64,000 nt of DNA from Tenrec ecaudatus (GCF_050624435.1 NC_134537.1:14752584-14816583), one strand, 5' to 3'. Shown: positions 22,750-34,483, numbered from the stretch's first letter. A program made the numbers and translations. The notes: generated by a model not told the origin, from the sequence alone.

Positions 22750-22955
22750 TGGCTCAGAGACCTGGCAGCAGAGTGGTTATGCCTTGGGTCACTAACAGCA
22801 ACATCTGCAAGGAGCCCTCCTTGGGAGAAAAACAGCTTTCTAGTCCCATAAAGAGTTACAGTCTCAGAAACCTACAGGGGAAGTTCTACTCTATCCTATA
22901 GGGTCACTGTGTGTTAGAATTAACTCAAAGGCAGTGAGGATGAAATATGTCACGG
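22750..22955 (+). repeat. AfroSINE
   Basis: tRNA-derived head ('ggcagcagagtggttatgcc'), middle 'cccataaagagttacagtct' and tail 'ctatcctatagggtcactgt' then 'agaattaactcaaaggcagt'. The internal promoter is diverged. Confidence 0.85.
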
Positions 22956-23163
22956 AGGTATTAAAATCTCCCCCCAAATCAAATTCAATGCAGGGCGGCT
23001 GTGTGAACAAACTGCAGAAAAGAAGACTCTGTGCGCTTATTCTGTCACTTTCCGAGTGACGCCTTCCAATTGGAAATGAGTCTACTTTCTTCTCTGTTCA
23101 ACACACCTTGACTGTTTAACAAATGAGAGAAAGCCCCCATTGGCCAGAATCATGCACAAATAC

Positions 23164-23589
23164 TGTGTGATAAGTAGGTTTATTGTGCCAATCTGGCCAA
23201 TAGAACATGTGGGATTAATCAGGTTGCAATTTGATTGTAGGGCAAAGAGGTAAATGGCTTAGCAAGGCCTACCCCCCCTCTCTCTTGCTCTCTGGTGATC
23301 AGAACAGCTTGTGGGTGCTTTAGCTAGTTCTCTGCCTCAACTTTTGAGCTACACTATCTGTGGGACAAGCCAGCCCGTGGAACCTGTCACTTGAGCTTGA
23401 GGTTCCTTCAAGACCTGCTTCTCCACCTGCTGGTATGTACATCGCTTGAGCTCAATGCTGGTGAATTCATTCCTTGAGTTTTCTATCACATCCTGGCCTG
23501 CTTCTTTAAGTTCCTGAGCTTCTGACTATTGGTGACCTCCCTGCTATTTGCTGCCGGTGGGCAGACTCTGCCTGCTCCTTGCTTTTCTG
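23164..23589 (+). repeat. ERVL/MLT2-like LTR, 5' part
   Basis: Sense copy starting 'tgtgtgataagtagg', then 'gtgccaatctggccaataga', 'cacatgtgggattaatcag'-like and 'gttgcaatttgattgtaggg'. It matches 52988-53420 closely in order and the inverse of 28.1-28.5 and 38.0-38.3 kb. The 3' end is lost. Confidence 0.65.
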
Positions 23590-23642
23590 CATGGAATCCC
23601 TGTGAGTAAAAACCAACTCAATGGCAACTAACACCAACAACA
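23590..23642 (+). repeat. AfroSINE/BovB-type tail
   Basis: 'tgtgagtaaaaaccaactca' and 'atggcaactaacaccaacaa' is the tail shared by AfroSINE and BovB. Only the last 50 bp remain. Confidence 0.45.
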
Positions 23643-24078
23643 AAATTACCTAAAATTAGCGTTATCACATAAAATTGACCCATCGATTATTTTCGCGGTG
23701 ATTTCTACTGCAGAATTTTGGGGACACTGATAGAATTCTGACCTGACTTTTTCCCATAAGACAAATCATATCTTGTTATGCATGATATCTAGAATTAATA
23801 TCTCACTCATTTCCTGCAAGTTCCCACTTGACATAAAGAGATCATATAGGCACTAGATGTTCTTTTGGAAATAATGTAACCAATGGCAACTCCAAATTTT
23901 CTACATAGAAATTACATGAGGACAGTAATTTAACTGAAATCTGAGGCTAGAAGACTTGCCTGAAATATGTGTTTGCCAAGCACATTCGCTATTTTACTGG
24001 ACTGTATTTTAACCTGGCAAAATTTTGAAGAAAAGAATGTGCTAAATGGAGACTGTAATGGAGATAACTCTTGTTTTG
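23643..24078. other. anonymous AT-rich DNA
   Basis: No gene or repeat recognised. Confidence 0.5.
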
Positions 24079-24195
24079 AAACAGTTTTATTGGGGCTTAA
24101 TCCACATATCATACAATCCAATAGTCCAAACATATCAAGAAGAGTTAAACAATCATTACCACAATCCATTTTAGAACATTTTCTTCTTTCTCTCT
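24079..24195 (-). mobile_element. L1 3' end, type B
   Basis: 'acagttttattggggcttaa', 'tcatacaatccaatagtcc', 'atatcaagaagagtt' and 'cacaatccattttagaacat' give the minus-strand 3' end of type-B L1. Only the last ~110 bp are present. Confidence 0.65.
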
Positions 24196-24224
24196 TTTGA
24201 TATATCTTAGTTCTTTTCTTTTTT

Positions 24225-25140
24225 ATAGATACATAGCTTCATTGGGACATAATCCAAATATATAATTCAATAGTTCAATCATATCGAAAGTGTACGATGA
24301 AGAGATCAGTGAAGATCAGAGTGTTACCGCAAAATGTTGTAAAGAAAGCAGAGGGAACTGATTATCTATTAGAACAGTGTCTGGGGTCTTAAAGGCTTGT
24401 ATTCAAACAAGCAACCATATAAGTGAGGCATCAATCCACAGCCACATCAAAGAAACACATCAGCCTGTGTGAGCCAAAGATGATAACAAAATCCAAATAA
24501 GATGAGGGGAAAAGAATCAGAACTTAAATTGGGAACAACCAATTTGTACCAGGCTATGGAGGACAATAGGAGTTCAAAATCCATCTGCAGAGTATCTAGT
24601 TATATTTAGCCTCTGGCTGATCTCCTCTGGCAATCAGCAAGGAACTAGAACAGCTTTACTATCAGACAGAGATAATTGCAAACTTGATTTTGGTGGCTCA
24701 AACCATGGTATAATATGATACTTGGTCAGTTGACTTCCCTCTTCATCCAACCTGAGTTTGCTCTAGGCTCAAAGAGGTCTTGCTTGTTCCACAACAGAAA
24801 TTTTTTTCTGGCTTTTCTTTTTAATATTGTTGGTGGTCACTTCTTTCTTACCTTTTACTTTAATGTTTGCCTTTATATTATTTTATTGCTATTTTGTTTT
24901 GTTTTTGTTTTTTATTGTTTATGTTGGGTTTCCCAGTCTGTTAAGCACAGAAGGAGTGAATGCATGGACACAATAATTGATACAATGGATTATCAGGAAG
25001 GGGAGGTGGGAAGGGTGAGGAAGATGAAGGGAATCGAGGGGTAAACAATGAATGCTGGATGGGGAAGGGAGCAGTAGAACTGATTATGATACTGCATATC
25101 CAACTCTCAGAAAATGGCTTAACTATGGAAGTGTATAATC
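24225..25140 (-). mobile_element. L1 3' UTR, type B, with probable 5' inversion
   Basis: 24225-24298 is a minus-strand 3' end ('ttcattgggacataatccaa', 'caatcatatcgaaag'). From 24300 the UTR runs in plus orientation: 'gtctggggtcttaaaggctt', 'acatcagcctgtgtga', 'gctcaaagaggtcttgcttg'. The arrangement matches a twin-primed insertion with a very short 3' segment. Alternatively, two separate truncated inserts. Confidence 0.5.
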
Positions 25141-25145
25141 AAGGA

Positions 25146-27300
25146 AACTTTTTTTTTAAATGATCATTTTATTTGGGACTCTTACAATTTTATAACAATC
25201 CACACATCAGTTGTATCAAGCACATGTGTACATATGTTGCCATCATTATTTTCTAAACATTTACTTTCTATTTAAGCCCTTGATATAAGCTCCTCTTTTA
25301 TTTCTCCCTCCCCCTTCCCACCCCTTGATAAATTATAAATTATCCTTATTTTTGTATCTTACGCTGACTGCTGCTGCTGTCTTCCTTCCCTACAGTTTCT
25401 TTTGTTCACCCCTGGGGGTGGGGCGGTTATGTGTCAAACAGTATGATAGGTTCTCCCTTTGTCCCCTCCTCTCCCCATCTTCCCCAACCCTCCTTATCGC
25501 TGTTCCCATTTCTGTTCCTGAGGGTTTATCTGACTTGGATTCTGTGTGTCATGAGCTTTTATCTGTATCAGTGTACATACGCTAGTCTAGCCAGAACTGA
25601 ACGGCAGGACTGGGGTCCTGATGGGGGGTGAGGAAGCCTCATGGAACCACAGGAATATTGTGTGTTTCAGGAGATGTCCCATTGTCTAAGGATGGGTTTT
25701 GGGTTTCTTTTCCAATCCCCTTGTTCTCAACAATGTTTTTGTTTGTTTGTTTGTGTCTTCTGATACCCATTACCCAATCTTGTCAACACCTCAGGATCAC
25801 ACAGGCTGGTGTGCCTTTTTCATATGGGCTTGTTGCTTCTCTACTAGATGACTGTTTATTTAACTTCAAGCCTTTAAGACCCCAGAGGCTATATCTCTTG
25901 GTACCCGGGCACCATAATTTTTCTTCACCACATTTACTTGTGTACCCATTTTGTCTATAGCGTTTGTGCAGGAGGAAACATCATGGAATGCCAGGTTGTT
26001 AGAACAAAGTGTTCTTGCATTGAGGGAGAGCTTGAGCAGAGGCCTGAAGTCCAAAGACTACCTTGGTGTATTTCCAATAAATATATGTACATAGGCCAAT
26101 ACCTCTATTTTTATGAATTAATATACTTGCAGATGTACACACCTATGTTTATACTTCTATTTATAGCTTTGCTTCCTAGATCTTTCCTGTTTCATTTTAC
26201 CATCCTCCTGTCCCACCATCACTCTTCCCCTTCTTCTCCCTCTTAGTAATTCCTCTCAACTAGATTACTGTTGCTCCAACACCCTCAGTATCTCTACATC
26301 TTCCTCATTATTGATTTTAATCCCCTAGTTGTTCCCCTCGTTATGGTGTTGTTTTCTCACCCTCCTTCCCACCCCCCCTCGACACCCTCCTCTCCACAAG
26401 CCCTTCTGGAACCACTGTCCTGTTGCTTTCTCTTTGAGCTTGCTTCCCTTGCCTATCTTATAGAGGTAGGCAAACTAACAATAATGGAGACAAGACAAAA
26501 GATTGAATATAAAGGGGAAAAATAAAAATAAATAACTAGCCAAAAGAAAACAACCCCCCATAAGAAGAAGCAATGTAGAGTTCCAGTCTGTCCGCTGACC
26601 TTTGTGATGGTCTCCCCACTGGTCATAGGGGGTTCCAGGAACTGCCCCTCCTAGCCTGAAACCCATATTTTAGGCTTCTCAGGTGCGTTGTGACTTGGCT
26701 TTGCTCCTGTTGCTTATCTATTATGTTCCTTTCTTGGTTTGCCCCACTTTGGTGGGAGGAGGGGGTGGTTCAGACCAGACTCACTCCCCACCATGTGTCC
26801 CCAGTATTGTCCTCTGTCGCAGTATGTGCCAGAGAGGGGAAATCATGTCCCCTACAGTCCTGTCTGCCCTACCGTCCTCTCTGTGCCTTAGCAGCTCTGT
26901 GCAGGCATGTCATCTACAGGGCTTGGTGTGCCAATATGGGATCGAGACCCTCACTCAATGTTCCTCTTGGTTTGCTTCCACGTGGGTGTGGCAGGCCAGC
27001 CCCCACCCCCCAACCTATAGGTTTAGTGTTGTCCTCTGTAGCCCATACTTCCAGGGAGGGGGTCAGTTTGTCTCTGCTTGGGGCAGGCCTCGTAGCCTAC
27101 TCTGTTCATGAGTTGCTCCATGTAGTTATGTTACCCGTAAAGTTTGGCACACCGTGGTGGGGTCTGCATGCACACTCCCATCTCTGTGCAGACATAAACA
27201 GTACCCTCCCGCTGGGTGAGTTAGTGATTTGCTCCCCGAATGCCATCATCGTCTTTCTCCCTACCCCCCAATGCCTTTCTCCCTCTGTCAAAGCCAAAGT
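25146..27300 (-). mobile_element. L1 3' UTR, type A (longest copy)
   Basis: About 2.15 kb of non-coding L1 sequence. The 3' end lies at the T run 25150-25158. Landmarks are the inverse of those at 848-2297 and 15851-17702, and the copy extends further upstream than either. The region 26.6-27.1 kb pairs with the inverse of 15.85-16.35 kb. A chance frame of 221 codons (26690-27355) runs antisense and is unrelated to L1 proteins. C-rich and pyrimidine-rich stretches near 25300 and 26370 are the inverse of the polypurine block. Confidence 0.75.
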
Positions 27301-27520
27301 TGACCAGTGGTTACCGTGGGTGAAGGAAGAAGAGTTTTTGCTTAGGGGACACTGAACTTATGTTGAGTGGAATAATGTAGAAAAAGGAAATTTAAAATGT
27401 TTGCATAATATGAAGAGTATAATCAGTGGCATGGAATCATACATGTAGAACTTGTTGAATTGGAAAATTTGTTGTGCATATTTTTGCCACAATTAAACAA
27501 AGGAATAATTACCCTAATAA
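27301..27520 (+). mobile_element. older L1 3' end
   Basis: 'ggttaccgtgggtgaagga', 'gcttaggggacactgaac', 'tgttgaattggaaaatttg' and 'gcatatttttgccacaatta' form the 3' end of a different, older L1. The inverse of its last part is at 51.53-51.61 kb. It adjoins the 5' limit of the type-A copy in a tail-to-tail sense. Confidence 0.6.
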
Positions 27521-27529
27521 AAAAGAAAT

Positions 27530-27987
27530 GTTTCATAATCAATTTGAGAATATTTTCTTTCTCTCTTTCTCTATTTTTTGGCACTCCTCACATTTCTCCA
27601 CAACCCCACTTGCTGTACCCACGGGAATCATTAATAAATCTAATTAGTATCCCTATAGATCCATCCATCATGGATCTCTACATATACTAAAAAAACATAC
27701 AAAACAAAGAGTCCAAAAAGCTAACAACGATAACAAAATAAAATAGAGAAAACTCCCTACTGGAAAGAAAGCTGAAAAGTTTAAGAACTAGAACTTTAAA
27801 AGGAGTCAACAATCCACTTTCCAATGCATGCAGTATGATAGCAAGTCTATTTACACCCCTCATCTATATTTCATCCATGTATCCCTCCCCCCCCTTTATA
27901 ACTGCAAGAACTTGTATATGTGCCAAGAAGAGGATCGAATCAGCTGTTAATCATCTAATCTATTATGATCATCTCTACAATAATCTC
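27530..27987 (-). mobile_element. L1 3' UTR, type B, 3' part
   Basis: 'cacttgctgtacccacggg', 'gtatccctatagatccatcc' and 'caaagagtccaaaaagctaa' match 36.66-36.83 kb in order. The element continues at 28502 after an LTR insertion. Confidence 0.65.
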
Positions 27988-28501
27988 TGTGTTAGTCTGG
28001 GTACATTATAGAAACAAATCCACAGAAACTCATGTGTATGAGAGAGTTTTATGTAAAGGGTAAGTGCACATCAAGAAAACATCCCAACCCAGTGCTGCCC
28101 AAGCCCACAAGCCCAACATTAACCCATATATCCAACACCAATCCACAAAGTCCTCCTCCATCTCACAAAACACACGCAATGATGCCCACTGCGGGAGGAA
28201 AGCTGAATCAGTGAGGGTGTAACTATCTCAGCACTGACAGGGGTCTCCACACGGCTGTTCCAGCACCCAGGGCTGCATCAGGGTAGATCCATGTGGCTTC
28301 TCCTTGGGGATGTCTTGCAGGAAATTAGCCTTGCCAAGCTGAAGCAGAGAACTGGCTAAGGCAGCTGCACCTGGTTGATCATCACAAAGCAAGAGACCAG
28401 AGAACTAGAAAGGCAAGCCTCACCAAGCCATTTATGGCTTGGCCCTTCAATTAACCCCACATGTGTTTTTTGGCGAGGTTGACACAATAAACTTTATATC
28501 A
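27988..28501 (-). repeat. ERVL/MLT2-like solo LTR nested in L1
   Basis: Antisense copy from 'tgtgttagtctggg' to 'ctttatatca', about 514 bp. Flanking 5-mers 'atctc' and 'ctctc' agree at 4 of 5, consistent with an ERV target duplication. The sequence on both sides is one type-B L1, so the LTR is younger than that L1. Confidence 0.7.
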
Positions 28502-29250
28502 CTCTCTGACTGATAACCAGACTATTCACATCCCTCAACTATGGTCTAAAGGACTTGAGGTTTGGTGTAAGTATAAATCCTCAAAATGAATTCTGGGCCT
28601 CCACTCTCATCCATAGTGTTCTGCAAACTGTGTGTTCACAATTTAAGCTCTGATACTGTTTCCTCCTTTGGATTTGGATTGTATTGTTTACAATCTTTGG
28701 GTCACACAGACTGGTATGTTTCTTCTATGTGGACTTAGTTGACACGTCACTTAGATGATTGCTTGTTTGAAGACAAGCTTTTAAGATCCCACATACTATT
28801 CTGATACTTGGGCACCATCTAGTTTCTTTACATTTAGCTGCCGCACTCAAACCTTCAGTGATCTCTTTGTGCGAGTTCATATTAAGCAGGGTCATATCAT
28901 AAGAGATAATTTTCTTAGATTGGGGCTTGAATTAAATGTGAGCCCAAAATAAAAGTGAAAACTCTTATCAAGTTATACCTGGGTGCTAACACCAAGCAAT
29001 CATACACCTAGGTAATTGGATGTGTGTGTGTGTGTATGTGTTGGGGGGTGTTACTTAATAATGCATAAAATAATTAAACAAAAGACTTAAAATTATATTA
29101 TCTGGAAATGAATCCTTGTGATCATAAACCTTGTTATTTCTATTCTAGAAAATTAAAGTACATGTATACATTCATGTATGTAAAAATACACACATACATA
29201 CCCACATATATTACCTTTGCAGAGAAATGTGGAATCTCTGAGCATCCAAG
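28502..29250 (-). mobile_element. L1 3' UTR, type B, upstream part
   Basis: Continues 27530-27987 beyond the LTR. 'ggatttggattgtattgttt', 'cttgggcaccatctagtttc' and 'tgcttgtttgaagacaagc' match 37.15-37.31 kb. A TG microsatellite lies at 29021-29040. Confidence 0.65.
29021..29040. repeat. (TG)n microsatellite
   Basis: About ten TG units, one interrupted. Confidence 0.85.
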
Positions 29251-29314
29251 TGATCCATAATTATGCCCATTCCAAAGATACATAACTCAATACTCTGCAG
29301 AAAATTTTTTTTCC

Positions 29315-29480
29315 AATCTATAAATTCCTCTCCAGACTCATGCAACACATGCAATGATGCCAAATGCAGAAAGATCACAGGACAATGGGTGGAAATTCTT
29401 GTGGAATGGATAGAAACACTTCATTGTGATCATGAGGAACCTGTACTTGGTGCAAGATGCAGTCATTCAAACAGAACAAG
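29315..29480 (-). repeat. ERVL/MLT2-like LTR fragment
   Basis: 'ccaatctataaattcctctc', 'acacatgcaatgatgccaaa' and 'gggtggaaattcttgtgg' match 7.97-8.07 kb and 9.39-9.47 kb. Both ends are lost. Confidence 0.6.
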
Positions 29481-29892
29481 TGGATACTGCGTAGCTTAAA
29501 ATCAGGGAAGATGTGCTTCAGTTTTGTATCTTTTCACCATTCAAATCTACATATGGAGGCAGAATTCAAAAAGGTGAATTCTGTGAAGAACACAGCATCA
29601 GGATTAGTGGTAAAGGCTTATTAACAGGCAGCAATGTGCAGACAAGGCAACTTGCATGTGGAAAGTGAAGAGGACTTGAAGTACCCTCTGCTGGTGGTCA
29701 AGACAAGAGCTCTCAGTAGGATTACAATCCGCACAAAAGGACCAGTAGCCAGCATCGTGACAAATGAATAAAAGATTGGAGTTGACGGGGTTTTATTTTA
29801 CTTGATTCCTCAATCAGCACTATGAAAGCAGCTGTCAATAGACCAAAGGCATATTACACTGTACACTTCTGCTAACAATATTTCTTTAAACT
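29481..29892. other. anonymous DNA
   Basis: No gene or repeat recognised. Confidence 0.5.
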
Positions 29893-30372
29893 TTCAAAAG
29901 CAAAGATTTCCCCTTGAAGACTAAGGTGTGCCTAACCCAAGCCATGCTATTTTCTATCACCTCATTAGCCTGGGAAAGCAAAAGGAAGACTGAAGAAGAA
30001 TCCATGCATCTGAATTGTGGTGCTGGTGAAGAACATTGAAGATACCATGGACTGCTAAAAGGACCAATAGATGTGTCTTGGGAAAAGTGTCGCCTGAGTG
30101 CTCCTTAGAGGCAAGGATGGTGGAGTTCTCTCGCAGTTGGGATAGGTTATTAGGAGAGACCAGTCTCCAGAGAAGGCCATCATGCTTGGTACAATAGAGG
30201 GGCAATACAAACGAGGATGGTCCTCAATGAGATGGATGGACACAGTGGCTGCAACAATTGGTTCACCTATAGGAACAATTGTGAGGATGGTGAAGGAACA
30301 GGCAGGGTTTGATTCTGTTTTACGTACGGTCACTATGGGCTAAAAAAATCTTGATGGAACCTAACAATTGAT
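29893..30372 (+). mobile_element. BovB/RTE LINE 3' end
   Basis: One of the clearer tails. 'gtgtgcctaacccaagcca', 'gaattgtggtgctggtgaag', 'gataccatggactgctaaaa', 'gagaaggccatcatgcttgg', 'gagatggatggacacagtgg' and 'ttgatggaacctaacaattg' give the RTE C-terminus and 3' end in order. Premature stops and indels abolish coding. Confidence 0.85.
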
Positions 30373-30715
30373 GACAACATCCACAACCAGAAGAATAAAC
30401 CAATCTGTCTTTGGAGAAATAAAGCCAGAATTCTTGTTGGAATGGAAAGCCAAAAGATTTTGTCGCATGTACTGTGGACATGATATCAGGAGTACCAGGA
30501 CCTGAAGACGGACATCATGCTTGAAAAGTAGAGGATTAATGAAGAGGAGGAAGACTCTCTTCACTAATGGATTGACACAGTGACTAGAGCAATGAGATCA
30601 AGCATAGCAACAAATCTGAGGGTGCTATCAAACCAAGCAGTATTTGATTTTGTTGTATATCGGGTCGATGTGAATTAGAATCTACTTGATGGCACCTAAG
30701 CACAACATATCAAGG
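30373..30715 (+). mobile_element. second BovB/RTE 3' end in tandem
   Basis: Starts again at 'aaccaatctgtctttggaga' and repeats the same C-terminal order: 'ggaccatga..'-like 'gacggacatcatgcttgaaa', 'ggattgacacagtgactag' and the ending 'cttgatggcacctaagcaca'. Two tails in the same direction, 0 bp apart, suggest insertion of one into the A-rich tail of the other. Confidence 0.8.
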
Positions 30716-33294
30716 CTATACTAATAAAGTATATATATGCATATCTAAGTATATTTGTTAATATAAGGCACACACATATTGCATATATAATGTACACACA
30801 TCCATAAATATAACATGAGGGAACTTCAAATTGTGAAAAAAAATGGAATGAAAACATAATATAATTTTTCCAAGAACTTTTTGAAGCCCCCTAATATATT
30901 TATATATATTCATATATATACATATATATATATGCAGTATCCCTTGCTTCATGCGACTTGACTTGTGTGAAGGGCATTAATGTTGATACTATCTAGGGAA
31001 AAATTATGAAACTTTTGGATTCACTGTCCTGGATTTTATCTGAGGTGCAAGAGAATGGGTGGAAACTCTCACTTGTCTCAGATTGAATTTTTGAACAGAA
31101 TTTGAAGTGTGTGCCATAAGAAAACCACACATTTTCCCTAAACAATCGTTTTTATCCCCTAAACTCTTTTTAGTTGTAGGGTGGCATAATGTGACACTGA
31201 GTGTCTCCAAGTACCAGTCGAACCAAATTACACTCTCGAGCTTGTGCGTGCTCTGCCTGTCGATGACAGTGTTCCTGTTGCTGCCTGCCTTCCTCATCAG
31301 CTGTCTTGCTCAAGTGTACAGTGAGTAATGATTACTAGGTGATATTTAATGAAAATGCTACCCATGACTGTGAGCCAAATGTGACCCCTACTATTCTTCT
31401 ACTATTAAAGAATAATTACCGATTCCCTGCACTATTGCAATTGCAGATGCTAGAGATCTTATATTGCCAAAATATGCCAGTAAACTATTATGAGCTTTTA
31501 AATTCCTCAATATCTTAAGTGCTTATAATGATCGAAAATGCATAAGGAGCAAAATGTCTGGCTCTTGGGAAAATTACATATAAATAACCTTGTTTTCACT
31601 AATTTGGGTGAGAGATGTGACATCTTTTCTTAAACAGATGATAGAAAAGAAGCCAAAGATTAATGTCGTCAATTACAATGACCAGCATGTATCCAAGAGA
31701 CAAACATGTAAATCTAAAGCACATAGAAGTGCATTGCTTAATTTCTGGTTATCATTCATTACACGGTTGCCAGGAAGTTAACAGTTACATTCTGCAAATC
31801 TATCACTTCTTATATTCATCTTGGAAAAGTTCCTTCTTCCATTATTTTATTGGGCTTTTATGGATCTTTGATGGCTCTCATGGTAATCAGCACTGCAGAA
31901 ACTACAACATTAAAATAGACTGAAGCCTGGAAAGAAAGTCAAGTGTATTCTAAATTATGCTCTATTTTTTTTCCCAGTGCCTCAAAACTATGGACATGAA
32001 CTTTTTATGTAGGCTTGTGAGAGCCTGCTTTCAATGACCATAATTCTTAAAAGAACAATAAATAAGTTTTGGATTTCTGGTTACTGTTAATTATTATTGA
32101 TGAAATAAGGAAAGTATAATTTTTTCAAATTTATTATATTATATAATTTATTATATAATAATAATTTATTTATTATATAATTTTGCAGGCATTCTTAGTA
32201 ATGGAAGAAATCTTTTAACCTTATTGAAAAAGTAACACTATTTTGTATTAAATAAATGTTTTTAAATATGCTTTCTTTACACATGCTTTCCTGTCAATTA
32301 TTTCAATTTATTATTTATTCAATTAATATCATTTCAATTTATTATTTATTCAATTAATAGAGATTGTTTAATTCAGTCCTTGGGCTAGGTAATAGGGTTA
32401 AAGTAGGGGAAATATAATTGTTTCCTGATTTTAAGAAATGTGTAATCTATCAGATCAAACAAGTATCAATTAATATAGATACTGAAAAAGGATATTACAT
32501 GTACTAAAATAGAAGCAGCTTCAAAGAAAAGTAGAACAATGGTGAAAGTGGCTAGTTTGAAGGAGGGAAGGTGTGAAATGGAAGGTGAACTTGGTCTAAA
32601 GAATTCATGGTTGTTGCCCTGAGCCCCAAAAGAGACTCTCTTTTGTAAGTGTGTGTGGCAGGTTAAAAGCATATTCTCTTATAATTCTCCCACTAAGAAG
32701 TGGAATCGAACTCCCTTCCTCATGAAAAGATATGACTTAGTGACAAATGCATAGCAGCCAAGATGTCATTGGGTGACTTTCAAGTTATGCATAAAATATA
32801 TCTGGGGTAATAATTTCATTGAGAAGAATTAATCCCAAACTAGTCCAAGTAAAATGGAGGTGAAAGATCTCCCAAATGTCCAACTCTTCCAGGATGCTCT
32901 TCTGCCCCATCCTCGCAAAGCCCCCACTCTTCCCTGAGGATAACCTCTCAGGTCCTTGTGATTCACTTCAATGTCCCACAGAAATTGTCCACACTTTAAG
33001 GAAAGGCTTCATGTAGTGGTGGGTGCTGGTCAGTCACAAACCCACAGCTCAAGCAGAGGTGAGTCACAGTTGGTCTTCTTGCTCTTACCAACACATACTC
33101 GGGTTAACAGAAGTCTGGCTTTTTCAAGTGATACGGTGCTACCAGCATATATACCCCGTCCAAGGAAGACAAAGGATGTCTGAAGTCGCACCTTCTAGTA
33201 AAGTAGTCTTAATGATGCCCTTCAAGGAAACAAACGGTTTGATTTGGTCCACATTTTGTCATAACCAAACCAAAGCTGAGTTATCAGCTACTTT
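30716..33294. other. anonymous AT-rich DNA
   Basis: About 2.6 kb without a recognised transposon, the largest such stretch in the first half. It contains AT-rich runs (30720-30940, 32130-32180) and a 31-bp tandem duplication at 32300-32359. A 73-codon frame at 31107-31328 ends with a hydrophobic stretch but I recognise no family. Confidence 0.5.
32300..32359. repeat. 31-bp tandem duplication
   Basis: A 29-bp unit beginning 'atttcaatttattatttatt' occurs at 32300 and again at 32331 with no mismatch I can see. It lies in AT-rich DNA. Confidence 0.85.
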
Positions 33295-33472
33295 ATAGGG
33301 CATGGTAGAACTGCACTGTACGTGTCCAGGACTGTAACTCCTTATGGGACTCGAAGCCTCGACATTCTTCCTCAGGGCGGTGGGTGGTTTCAAACTGCTG
33401 ACCTTTCAGTTGGTGGTTTCCCACGGCTGAACTTGTAGTTAGTGGCTGAATAACCATTATGACACCAGGGCT
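33295..33472 (-). repeat. AfroSINE
   Basis: Antisense landmarks: 'gactgtaactccttatggga', 'gtggtttcaaactgctgacc', 'accattatgacaccagggc'. The tail lies at the left. Confidence 0.75.
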
Positions 33473-34035
33473 AGAGGTGTGTCCAAGGAAAAGGGTTTGG
33501 CTTGTTTCACACCCCCTCCTAAAGGCAGGTCTCAATCTCACCCTAAGTCTGTTCATTATTAAAGCCGAGAATGCTCTCCAAAATGGGATTGTCGCCACAG
33601 ACATAGAGTCCAGGGTTACAACAGATTATGTAAGGGATTGTGGCTACCAGGGTCGTATGACTTGACAACAATTCCATAGACTGTCCCTGACTCACCAATT
33701 CAAACAAGACCTGCGTTGTTGGAGCCCGGTGCACCATGTGAGCAGTCTGATTCCCCTAAGTCCCCATACTGGAAATACCATCTCAAGAGATTGCACAGAG
33801 AAAGAGCTGCTCATGGAAATAAAATTGCTCTGGGTCCAAGCCTTCTGAGCATTTCAAGCCCAGGCACCAAATATGTAGTTGAGCAAGTAAGTCTCAGGCG
33901 ATTCTCCTTGTATCTACCATCTAACATAAGCACATGAGAGACCCACTGAGCAAGGAACCCCTAGCTAATTCCAGTCAAATCTTACAACCACCATTAAGGT
34001 TTGATATAATGTATTACATTTAATTTTTAAAAACA
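33473..34035. other. anonymous DNA
   Basis: No gene or repeat recognised. Confidence 0.5.
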
Positions 34036-34150
34036 ACGACTCACTGCCATCCAGTGTTGATGTAGAACAACCCACCTGTGGGCTTCTGAGCCTATCCCTG
34101 TTTCCAGGAGTCGAAACCCCATCTGATTACAAGGCCATAACCAGAGACCA
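34036..34150 (-). repeat. AfroSINE fragment
   Basis: 'actcactgccatccagtgtt', 'cccacctgtgggcttctgag' and 'caggagtcgaaaccccatct' are antisense SINE blocks. The tRNA-like head is degraded. Confidence 0.6.
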
Positions 34151-34466
34151 TGAGAAAGGCTGATAAAGGAGCCACTTGTTAAAAGCCCCATAAACCCAAA
34201 CATCAGAACAGGTGATCCTAAGCCAGAGACGTAGGTCAATATGACCAGAGGATAGAATATGAGCGAGGTCAAGGCAAGAGACAAAGCTGAAAAGTTAAGC
34301 AGAGACTGTGTCCTGGAGATTTTACATTCGTCCTGCCCTGGAATTGTACCTCTGTCACGGAATCAATAGATCACCCACACATTGAGAATGCTTATTTATA
34401 TTTATTAGATTTATGACTTGTACACATTTGTCAGAATAGTATTTATTGACTAAGTTGTGGACAGGC

Positions 34467-34483
34467 ACACACACACACACAAT
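34467..34483. repeat. (CA)n microsatellite
   Basis: About eight CA units. Confidence 0.85.

Noticed and set aside
22750..22830. tRNA gene
   Set aside because: The tRNA-like segment is the head of an AfroSINE; the cloverleaf is degraded and it is joined to a SINE body. The same holds for the other SINE heads.
31107..31328. 73-codon frame with a hydrophobic stretch followed by 'gtgagt'-like donor
   Set aside because: The acceptor side is unconvincing, the frame is short and I recognise no family, so an exon call is not supportable.
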